A DNA stretch of 64,000 nt from positions 186,001-250,000 of the forward strand of contig NZ_JAFIQT010000002.1 in assembly GCF_017355935.1 (NCBI RefSeq), written 5' to 3'. A program made the position numbers and the translations under genes. The stretch is from Telluribacter humicola (lineage in GTDB: Bacteria; Bacteroidota; Bacteroidia; Cytophagales; Spirosomataceae). Numbering within the stretch: the stretch's first letter is position 1; each line of letters starts with the position of its first letter. Below are positions 1 through 6,597 of this stretch, piece by piece. The notes under the pieces were generated by a model that was not told the DNA's origin, searched no databases, and saw only the letters and a list, made by a program, of their open reading frames with translations.

Positions 1-1129
1 TAAGGCTCTTAATAAGCGGGATCGTTACTATGAATTCTTTCTCGGTTTCATCTATCACAATATCCGGCTGATTGAGCAGACGGTACTTGGTCGAGATATT
101 GGCCAATCCTACTTTGTTGGAATGTACCATCAGCCTTTTCTTGAACAGGGTATTGCTCACGATCAGGTTATCATTCGCATCCGTCCGGATGGTGATTACC
201 AGCGGATCTTCTTTCAGGATTACGTTATGCTTTACCGCATTTTCCAGCAGCAATTGCAGGGTAAGCGGAGGTAGCAGGTAGTCATCATATTCTCTGCCTA
301 TTTCTACTTCCATAGCAATACCATCGCCGTAGCGGGTTTTGAGCATGTGAAAGTAGGAGTTGGCAAACTTGATCTCAGCAGACAGGGTAGTCAGTTCCTG
401 CTCGTTGGTGCGGAGCAGGTACCGGTATACCTTGCTCATCTCATCCAGAAACTCCTCCGCCTTGTCCGGATTTTTACTGATCAGGGCCGAAAGTGAGTTA
501 AGGCTATTGAACAAAAAGTGCGGATTAACCTGGCTTTTCAATCCATCCAGTTGGCTCTGCAGGTTGGCTTTCTTCAACTTTTCGGCTTCCAGTTTAAAAT
601 TCTCGGCCTGCAGAAGGGCGTCGCGCCAGTTCTGGAAGATATAAAATCCTTCAAAAACGCTGGTTGCTACTACGTTGATAATGAGTCCGGTTAGCAGGGC
701 TAGTATAAAGCTATCAATGCTGAACCGGAACCCCAGATACCCCGTCACGTGCAGGATGTACGTCAGGAGGCAGGTGATGGAGCCCGTCAGGATTACATAG
801 ATACCGCAGGAAATCATGAGCCGGAGAAAAGTCTGCTGTACGTCCTGCATGACTACCCGCACATAATGCCCCACCGCAATATGTGTTCTCCATGATATAA
901 ACCAGGTGATGACAGCAATCAAGGTGGCGTACAGGAACACAGTCTGGTCTTTATAGTACCTACTGCCATACAGCAGGTAGATCAGGTTGATGTAGAAGGG
1001 AAGGCAGAGAAAGCCTACCCATATATCCTGCGTGGTTACTTTTCTGGTCAGTGTTTGCTTTAATCTGGACATATCCTGGGCGTATATAGGGAGGTGTATG
1101 CGGTCCCGTATCCTGTTGTAAAATTTCAT
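1..1129 (-). CDS. LytS-type sensor histidine kinase (truncated by window edge)
   Basis: I translated this by eye from an ATG at 1127-1129; it stays open for 376 codons to the left edge, so only the last residues are missing. Four hydrophobic segments (about residues 36-54, 62-80, 103-127, 137-160) precede a short coiled linker and a His_kinase (PF06580) domain. The phospho-accepting histidine sits in NPHFLFNSLN (H204), the N-box is LLLENAVKHN (about 293-302) and a G-box-like GLANI lies near 341. Proteins of this family autophosphorylate and signal to a LytTR-type response regulator, whose gene would be expected just left of the window. The input signal cannot be told from the sequence. Calling the family is safe; the partner is inference. 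Confidence 0.9.
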   Translation of the reverse strand, partial: MKFYNRIRDRIHLPIYAQDMSRLKQTLTRKVTTQDIWVGFLCLPFYINLIYLLYGSRYYKDQTVFLYATLIAVITWFISWRTHIAVGHYVRVVMQDVQQTFLRLMISCGIYVILTGSITCLLTYILHVTGYLGFRFSIDSFILALLTGLIINVVATSVFEGFYIFQNWRDALLQAENFKLEAEKLKKANLQSQLDGLKSQVNPHFLFNSLNSLSALISKNPDKAEEFLDEMSKVYRYLLRTNEQELTTLSAEIKFANSYFHMLKTRYGDGIAMEVEIGREYDDYLLPPLTLQLLLENAVKHNVILKEDPLVITIRTDANDNLIVSNTLFKKRLMVHSNKVGLANISTKYRLLNQPDIVIDETEKEFIVTIPLIKSL

Positions 1130-1623
1130 TACTTCTGACAGAAAGGCAATGGGTAGCCTACTGTACTGTTACTTTTTGGAACTGAATTGACGATAGACTC
1201 CATTTTCCCTAAATCATCCTCCGTTTAGCCTAAACAACCTCTGCCGGCATAGCTGCACCTTTGCAGAAAATTTCAACATCTGATAAGTCAATACAATCCA
1301 TGAAAGCACTACTTGCAAAGTATCAGGTAAGAGCCGGACCTGCTCACACGTATACGTACGGGGACTATCTGTCTCACGGCCCCAGGGTACCATTAGGAAG
1401 TACTCCAAATACGCGTATGTGTCTGCTGTAAAGCTACTTGTCGATTTTGTGAAGCAAGTGACAAAGGTACTAACGTATTCTAATAAGGCTTTTGCCGGAT
1501 TAAGTCTTGTTCTCAACAATTCAGTAGAAGCTATCACCAATTCAGTTCCATTGGCCTTTTCCCGGGGAGGTTTTCGGGAGAGATTTGTCAAAAAGTTTCA
1601 CAAACCAAAACAAACATCAAGCC
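1130..1623. other. Intergenic region between divergent LytS kinase and YceI genes
   Basis: This 494-base stretch has no convincing gene. A 43-codon ORF (1300-1431, beginning MKALLAKYQ) is open but has low-complexity-like content and no recognisable domain, so it is not called. It must hold the divergent promoters for the kinase and the YceI pair. It contains the 11-bp odd palindrome TTTAGcCTAAA (1224-1234), which recurs upstream of the symporter gene near 41.1 kb. Confidence 0.5.
1224..1237. promoter_or_regulatory. Shared 14-mer with TTTAGcCTAAA palindrome (copy 1)
   Basis: The 14 bases TTTAGCCTAAACAA occur here and again at 41086-41099, in both cases in gene-free DNA upstream of a plus-strand gene. 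The first 11 bases form an odd palindrome, as expected for a dimeric regulator site. Function is inference only. Confidence 0.25.
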
Positions 1624-2238
1624 ATGAAAAAGCAATTTTTATCAGCCCTTGCCGCCAGCTTATTACTACTAGCCTGTAACCCCGATGAAGTAACTAAGGT
1701 AGAACAGTACTCGCTCAATAAAGAAGTATCCGTGGCCGAATGGAAAGGCTCCAATGCAGGCACCTTCAACAACGGATCGTTTGCGGTGGAGAGTGAGGAT
1801 CTGGAAGTAGCGGATGGAAAAGTAACGAAGGGTACCTTTGTCATTCCCATCGCTTCGATCAAGAACTTCAACCTGCCCGATGCGGTAAAACCCCAACTGC
1901 TGGATCACCTTAAGAGCCCTGACTTCTTCAACATGGCGCTGCACCCCAATGCTACCTTTACCATCAAGAGTGTGGTACCTCTGACTAGCCCGGGTGAAGG
2001 AGCCATCTCAGGAGCCAACTACCTGGTGACCGGAGACTTCAGCATGATTGGCAAGACCAACACCATCAGCTTCCCTGCCCGGATTGACGTCCAGAACAAG
2101 AAGCTGAAAACAGAAGCTATTTTCAAGATTGACCGCACCAAGTGGGGGATGAACTACGCTACTGACCCATCCGTTCCGGAGCACTACATCTATCCTGAAG
2201 TAGATATCCACCTCAAACTGGAAGGGAATCTGGAATAA
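1624..2238 (+). CDS. YceI family lipoprotein (paralogue 1)
   Basis: The 204-residue product starts best at the ATG at 1624, which gives a clean signal peptide (MKKQ, hydrophobic core, LLLAC) with the lipobox cysteine at residue 18; a longer open frame adds a non-signal extension. The rest matches the YceI fold, a lipocalin-like beta barrel that in known members binds polyisoprenoid lipids. Recognisable stretches are the VEWKGS-like beginning, the GTFVIPIASI strand, the HLKSPDFF segment and the C-terminal KWGMNYA. It is followed after 63 bp by a second copy of the same family, so the two are probably co-transcribed up to the terminator at 2973. Ligand and exact role are unknown. The lipobox predicts a membrane-anchored periplasmic protein. 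Confidence 0.9.
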   Translation: MKKQFLSALAASLLLLACNPDEVTKVEQYSLNKEVSVAEWKGSNAGTFNNGSFAVESEDLEVADGKVTKGTFVIPIASIKNFNLPDAVKPQLLDHLKSPDFFNMALHPNATFTIKSVVPLTSPGEGAISGANYLVTGDFSMIGKTNTISFPARIDVQNKKLKTEAIFKIDRTKWGMNYATDPSVPEHYIYPEVDIHLKLEGNLE

Positions 2239-2301
2239 CGTACTACACCTGAATACAATCTTTTAAATCAATTTTATACCTATCAAAACCATCAAATAGC
2301 C

Positions 2302-2922
2302 ATGAAAATAGTATTTATTTCCGCCATCGTCGCATCATTTCTCTGGAGCAGTTTTAATCAGGAAGTACTAAACAAAAAGCAGCAGTACGTGCTGAACGAG
2401 GAGACTTCCGTTGTAGAATGGAAAGGCTTTATGCCGGGTACTTTTAACGAAGGATCGTTTTCGGTGAAGAGTGAAGGCCTGGAAGCCGAAGGAGGCAAAA
2501 TCAAAGGCGGTACCTTCATTATACCCATTGCTTCGATCAAGAACTTTAATTTGCCTGACGCGGTAAAACCTCAGTTGCTGGATCACCTCAAGAGCCCTGA
2601 TTTCTTTAACATGGCCCTGCACCCTGAGGCGACCTTTACCATCACTAAGTTAACTCCGTACAACAAAAAGGATACTGCCGCGGTGGCAGGAGCCAACTAC
2701 CTCGTGACCGGTGACTTCACTATGCTCGGTAAGACAAACCCGATTACCTTCCCGGCTAAGATCCAACTGGATGGGCAGAAGCTGGTGACCGAAGCCAAGT
2801 TCAAACTGGATCGCACCAGGTGGGGAATGAACTATGCTACCGATCCCAAAGCCGAAGGACACTACATCCTGCCGGAGGTAGCGATTCACCTGAAGGTAGC
2901 CGGTGCCATGCAGGCAGAATAG
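2302..2922 (+). CDS. YceI family secreted protein (paralogue 2)
   Basis: The 206-residue product is a close paralogue of the YceI lipoprotein immediately upstream. The central block from the IPIASIKNFNLPDAV segment through FNMALHP is almost identical in both, and the C-terminal RWGMNYATDP matches as well. The N-terminus differs: MKIVFISAIVASFLWSSFN is a hydrophobic leader without a cysteine, so this copy is predicted to be soluble in the periplasm or exported rather than lipid-anchored. The family binds isoprenoid-type lipids in characterised cases. The pair looks like a tandem duplication with split localisation. The start ATG follows a purine-poor leader, as is usual in this phylum. Confidence 0.9.
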   Translation: MKIVFISAIVASFLWSSFNQEVLNKKQQYVLNEETSVVEWKGFMPGTFNEGSFSVKSEGLEAEGGKIKGGTFIIPIASIKNFNLPDAVKPQLLDHLKSPDFFNMALHPEATFTITKLTPYNKKDTAAVAGANYLVTGDFTMLGKTNPITFPAKIQLDGQKLVTEAKFKLDRTRWGMNYATDPKAEGHYILPEVAIHLKVAGAMQAE

Positions 2923-2972
2923 TAGAGGCAGAAAGTCGGTTTTCGAGTGCTGAATGTCGATGTACTAGGCAG

Positions 2973-3022
2973 AACAGCAGGAGCTCCGTGTACCCTTACG
3001 CGGAGCTCCTGCTGTTTTCTTT
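2973..3022 (+). terminator. Rho-independent terminator after the YceI pair
   Basis: A perfect 16-bp inverted repeat (2973-2988 with 3001-3016) encloses a 12-base loop and is followed by TTCTTTTC. It lies 50 bp after the second YceI stop. Confidence 0.85.
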
Positions 3023-3043
3023 TCTAATTCGTCGTGCAGTGAC

Positions 3044-3090
3044 CGCATAATCTCTAATTCACTTAATCACTCATTCACTCACTGACACAG
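3044..3090. repeat. Low-complexity ATTCACTCATTCAC-type intergenic repeat
   Basis: Degenerate tandem copies of the words ATTCACT, AATCACT and CTAATTC fill the leader upstream of the oxidoreductase gene. The same words recur at about 5372-5402 (opposite strand), 5755-5788 and 6571-6597, always outside genes. Confidence 0.5.
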
Positions 3091-3166
3091 GTAAAGACTT
3101 GGTATTCGTGACTTTACAGAATGATGCGTATTAATTAACTTACCGTCAATAACTAAACCTTTAATC

Positions 3167-4450
3167 ATGAATACGAAAAGAAGAGACATTTTAAAGATGG
3201 CAGGACTGGCCATAGCTGGCAGTACCCTGCCTGTTTCCTTAGTCCGAGCCGACGGGGCCTTCATCCCTAATGTGGATACGCTCAAGGTAGGGCTGGTAGG
3301 TTGCGGCGGACGAGGTACCGGTGCCGCTAACCAGGCGCTCAAAGCGGACCCCAATGTGGTACTGCACGCGGTAGCGGATATTTTTTCAGACAAGATGGAA
3401 ACCTCTCTGGACAGCCTCCGCAAGGTACACGGCGACCGGGTGAAGGTGGATGCGGAGCGTAAGTTCCTGGGATTTGATGCCTTTCAAAAACTACTGGACT
3501 CAGGCGTAGATGTAGTCATACTGGCTACTACGCCACACTTCCGCCCCGAGCACCTGATGGCTGCCGTACAGGCCGGTAAGCATATATTTTGTGAAAAACC
3601 TGTAGCCGTGGATGCTCCCGGTGTACGCAAGGTACTGGAGGCGGCCAAGCTGGCTAAGCATAAAAATCTGTCGCTGATGTCCGGCTTCTGCTGGCGCTAC
3701 CACGAGCCGAAGCGGGCCAGCTTTGCGCGTATACTGGACGGAGCCATCGGAGATATCTCTACCGTATATAATACCTACAACACCAGCGGCGTGTGGTCAA
3801 AGCCGCGCCTACCCGAGTGGACCGAGGCCGAAAACCAGTACCGCAACTGGTACTACCAGCACTGGCTGTCGGGCGACCATATCGTAGAGCAGGCGGTACA
3901 CAGTTTAGATATGATGTCGTGGGCGATGGGCGGCAAGCTACCTGTTAGTGCCATGGGTACGGGCGGGCGGCAGGTGCGTACCGACGCGAATTCCGGAAAT
4001 ATCTACGACCACTTTGCCATTACCTACGAATACGATAACGGTGCCAAGGGCTTCCACTTCTCGCGCCAGCAGGACAACACCGAGCGTAGCTACGCCGTAG
4101 AGGCACTGGGTACTAAAGGGCGGGCTATTGTCAACTGTTCCCGCAATCACCACGAGATTATGGGTACTACCAACTGGAAGTACACGGGCCCCAACAACGA
4201 TATGTACCAGACCGAGCATGACGAGTTATTTGCATCAATCCGGCAAAGTAAGCCGCTCAACGATGGTGAGTACATGGCACACAGTACGCTGCTGGCTATC
4301 ATGGGACGCATGGCTGCCTATACCGGTAAGCAAATCACGTTTGACCAGGCCCTGAACTCAGCCGAAAAGCTGGGACCCGATAAGTATGGTTTTAATCTCC
4401 CGGTTCCGACGTATGAAGTAGCCCGTCCGGGTATCACGCCATTCATATAA
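3167..4450 (+). CDS. Tat-exported Gfo/Idh/MocA family oxidoreductase
   Basis: The 427-residue protein begins with a twin-arginine signal (KRRDILK, residues 4-10, then a hydrophobic stretch ending near ADG), so it should fold with its cofactor in the cytoplasm and be exported. A Rossmann dinucleotide-binding motif GLVGCGGRG lies at about 42-50, and the family's EKP motif is at 143-145, whose lysine is normally catalytic. The C-terminal half is the alpha/beta Gfo/Idh domain. Members oxidise or reduce sugars and inositols with NAD(P). The next gene, 6 bp downstream, is a sugar phosphate isomerase-like protein that also has a Tat signal, so both probably act on the same sugar in the periplasm. 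The substrate cannot be read from sequence. Confidence 0.9.
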   Translation: MNTKRRDILKMAGLAIAGSTLPVSLVRADGAFIPNVDTLKVGLVGCGGRGTGAANQALKADPNVVLHAVADIFSDKMETSLDSLRKVHGDRVKVDAERKFLGFDAFQKLLDSGVDVVILATTPHFRPEHLMAAVQAGKHIFCEKPVAVDAPGVRKVLEAAKLAKHKNLSLMSGFCWRYHEPKRASFARILDGAIGDISTVYNTYNTSGVWSKPRLPEWTEAENQYRNWYYQHWLSGDHIVEQAVHSLDMMSWAMGGKLPVSAMGTGGRQVRTDANSGNIYDHFAITYEYDNGAKGFHFSRQQDNTERSYAVEALGTKGRAIVNCSRNHHEIMGTTNWKYTGPNNDMYQTEHDELFASIRQSKPLNDGEYMAHSTLLAIMGRMAAYTGKQITFDQALNSAEKLGPDKYGFNLPVPTYEVARPGITPFI

Positions 4451-4456
4451 GCACTC

Positions 4457-5368
4457 ATGGACAGAAGAGAATTTATAAAAAATACCGCCCTGGCTACTAC
4501 GGCGGCCGTCGGGCTGTCGGGAATGGAGGTGATGGGAGCCGCTGCTTCCAAGGCCCGCCCCATGATTAAGAAAAGCCTCAAGTACAACATGGTCAACGAG
4601 AACCTGTCCATCATGGACAAGTTCAGGATGCTGAAAGACCTAGGCTTTGATGGGGTAGAGCTAGACTCGCCTAGTGACCTCAGTCCAAAGGAAGTACTGG
4701 CGGCTCGCGACAAGACCGGGCTGGAAATACCGGGCGTCGTAAACTCGCTGCACTGGAAGTCACCCCTATCGGACCCGGACCCCAAAAAGCGTGAGGCCTG
4801 TGTGAAGTCGATGGAGACGGCCCTGCGCGACTGCAAGCTATACGGAGGTACTACCGTGTTGCTGGTGCCGGGCGTGGTCAACGACGGCATTACCTACAAA
4901 GAAGCCTACGAACGCTCGCAAGCCGAAATTCGTAAGCTACTGCCGGTAGCGGAACAGACAGGCATCAAGATCGCTCTGGAAAATGTCTGGAATAACTTCC
5001 TGATCAGTCCCATAGAGGCGGCCCGCTTTGTGGATGAGATCAACCACCCGCTGGTGGGATGGTACTTTGACGTGGGTAATATCCTGCGCTACGGTTATCC
5101 CGCCCACTGGATCGAGGTACTGGATAAGCGCATCATGAAGCTCGATATCAAGGAATTTAGCTTGAAAAAGCAACAGGATGAAGGGCTCTGGAAAGGCTTT
5201 GAAGTAGAGCTCATGGACGGCGACTGCAACTGGCCAGTTGTCAACAAAGCCCTCGAAAAAATCGGCTATTCGGGCTGGGCTTCGGCCGAAGTAAAAGGCG
5301 GCGACCGCAAACGCCTCCAGACCATCAGCCAGAAAATGGACGAGGTGTTCAAAGCGGGGGTAGTTTGA
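4457..5368 (+). CDS. Tat-exported sugar isomerase/epimerase (AP endonuclease 2-like TIM barrel)
   Basis: The 303-residue product has a twin-arginine leader (DRREFIKN, residues 2-9, hydrophobic core, AAAS). It is followed by a xylose-isomerase-like TIM barrel typical of the sugar phosphate isomerase/epimerase family (IolE/YcjR-like). Conserved acidic metal-ligand candidates are in IALENVWNN, GWYFDVGN and IKEFSL. The ATG lies 6 bp after the oxidoreductase stop, so the two form an operon. The shared Tat export suggests a two-step conversion in the periplasm, for example oxidation to a keto-sugar followed by isomerisation or cleavage; that step is inference. No terminator is obvious directly after it; the palindromic element starts about 35 bp later. 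Confidence 0.88.
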   Translation: MDRREFIKNTALATTAAVGLSGMEVMGAAASKARPMIKKSLKYNMVNENLSIMDKFRMLKDLGFDGVELDSPSDLSPKEVLAARDKTGLEIPGVVNSLHWKSPLSDPDPKKREACVKSMETALRDCKLYGGTTVLLVPGVVNDGITYKEAYERSQAEIRKLLPVAEQTGIKIALENVWNNFLISPIEAARFVDEINHPLVGWYFDVGNILRYGYPAHWIEVLDKRIMKLDIKEFSLKKQQDEGLWKGFEVELMDGDCNWPVVNKALEKIGYSGWASAEVKGGDRKRLQTISQKMDEVFKAGVV

Positions 5369-5771
5369 TTTTGAATTAGTGAATGAGAGAATTAGAGAAT
5401 AATGTCGATTTTCGATCAGTAGTGTACGAAGGAATTTCCATTCAGCCGCTGCCGCTTCGGTGGTCCTACACGTTGGCCCCAGCGGGGCGGTACTTTAGTA
5501 GAATTAGCGTCAAAATAAGATTTCAAGGTCCGTAGGAGCGGCACCTAAATGTGTATGTGCCGCCCGGCAACGGCCGACCGTCGATGGGGCTTGAAACGAC
5601 CTTGGTTACTAATTTGCTACTAAGGTATAGTCCCGCTGGGGCCACTTTTTGAACGTAAATATATTCTTAGTACACTACTGATTTCCGATTGGGGATTGTC
5701 AAATTTGAAATTCTACTCGACTGTCTGAAATCGAAAGTCGACAATAATAACACTCTCCGCTCATTCACAAT
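5369..5771. other. Gene-free region holding a nested palindromic element
   Basis: No protein-coding signal is seen on either strand. The stretch is dominated by nested inverted repeats, described in the separate repeat entry, with ATTCACT-type low-complexity text at both ends. It separates the convergent isomerase and OmpA-like genes. Confidence 0.6.
5401..5745. repeat. Nested imperfect palindrome (REP/MITE-like element)
   Basis: Several inverted-repeat layers share one centre near 5550. From outside in they pair 5401-5416 with 5730-5745 (14 of 16), 5417-5427 with 5670-5680 (perfect 11 bp), 5475-5486 GGCCCCAGCGGG with 5632-5643 (perfect 12 bp), 5491-5501 with 5617-5627 (10 of 11), and an inner hairpin 5539-5544 with 5557-5562 (perfect 6 bp). 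The GGCCCCAGCGGGGC...TTTAGTAG and GTCCGTAGGAGCGGCACC text resembles dispersed intergenic REP-like repeats I know from Bacteroidota genomes. No transposase lies nearby. It may be a mobile non-autonomous element or a large transcribed hairpin. Confidence 0.7.
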
Positions 5772-6554
5772 TCACTCATTCACCACTGTAAACTCCACCC
5801 GTCGGTTACGGGCGCGGTTGGCTTCGGTATCGTTGTCGGCCAGGGGGCGGGAGGAGCCGTAGCCTTTGGCTACGAGACGGGTAGAGGAGATGCCCTTATT
5901 GCGTAGGTAGCTGGCAATGACAAGAGCGCGGTTTTCAGAAAGATACTGATTGAGCCGGTCATCCCCGACGTTGTCGGTATGGCCGGCTATTTCTATTTTT
6001 AAGGTGGGAGTCTTCTTCAGGCTGGTCGCCAGTAGATCCAGTTGGGGGTAGGATTCCTTTCTGAGTACATAGCTACTCTGGTCAAAGTACACCCGGTCGA
6101 GTTGAATGGTCTCGCCCGGCTTGAGGTTTTCAAACCGGGAGTCAGGTACTTCGGCCACGGGCTTTTTGGCGGGCGGTGCTACCTGAGCAGTAGGCTTCAG
6201 AAAGATCCAGAAGTTGTACTGGTTGTTCAAAGCCGTGAGCGTATCCACCCAGTGCGATTCCCGCTGGACCTGAAAGCCGGGTGCCGTGGCCACGATCAGC
6301 AGCGAATCGGTGACGGCGAAAGAGAGCTTTAATTCAGGACTTTCGCGGCTGCTCTGGTAAGTAGACTGACGACCGGTTTTCTTCTCACGGATCAGGAAGC
6401 GGGCGGGTACGGGCTTAAGCGTAGCCCGGTCAAAGGCCTGTATCGTCACCATCGCCTTTCCGGAGCTACTGGCACCTCCACCCTGAGCCACTACTATCCC
6501 CCTGGCCTTAAGCACAACAGCTATGACGAAAAGTATTCTATGAATTACTTTCAT
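5772..6554 (-). CDS. OmpA family protein
   Basis: The start chosen is the ATG at 6552-6554, giving MKVIHRILFVIAVVLKARGIVVAQ as a signal-like leader; a longer open frame upstream has no signal character. The 260-residue product has an N-terminal beta-sandwich-like region, a proline/alanine linker (PTAQVAPPAKKP) and a C-terminal OmpA-like domain. Diagnostic text is VYFDQSSYVLR, IEIAGHTDNVG, LSENRA, KGYGSSRP and NRARNRRVEF. The domain binds peptidoglycan non-covalently, tying the envelope layers together. The gene follows polA on the same strand after 43 bp, but a functional link is unlikely. Confidence 0.88.
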   Translation of the reverse strand: MKVIHRILFVIAVVLKARGIVVAQGGGASSSGKAMVTIQAFDRATLKPVPARFLIREKKTGRQSTYQSSRESPELKLSFAVTDSLLIVATAPGFQVQRESHWVDTLTALNNQYNFWIFLKPTAQVAPPAKKPVAEVPDSRFENLKPGETIQLDRVYFDQSSYVLRKESYPQLDLLATSLKKTPTLKIEIAGHTDNVGDDRLNQYLSENRALVIASYLRNKGISSTRLVAKGYGSSRPLADNDTEANRARNRRVEFTVVNE

Positions 6555-6597
6555 ACCACCTGGCGCTATTCTCTCAATCACTAATTCAATCAATATA

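Noticed and set aside
1300-1431. 43-codon plus-strand ORF (MKALLAKYQ...) upstream of the YceI genes
   Set aside because: No domain or signal, odd composition and no terminator; it is more likely part of the intergenic region.
1214-1591. 125-codon minus-strand ORF in the kinase/YceI gap
   Set aside because: Overlaps plausible regulatory DNA, has unusual composition and no family resemblance.
5369-5771. CRISPR-like array or tRNA cluster in the repeat-rich gap
   Set aside because: Repeats are inverted and nested, not direct and evenly spaced, and no cloverleaf or T-loop text is seen.
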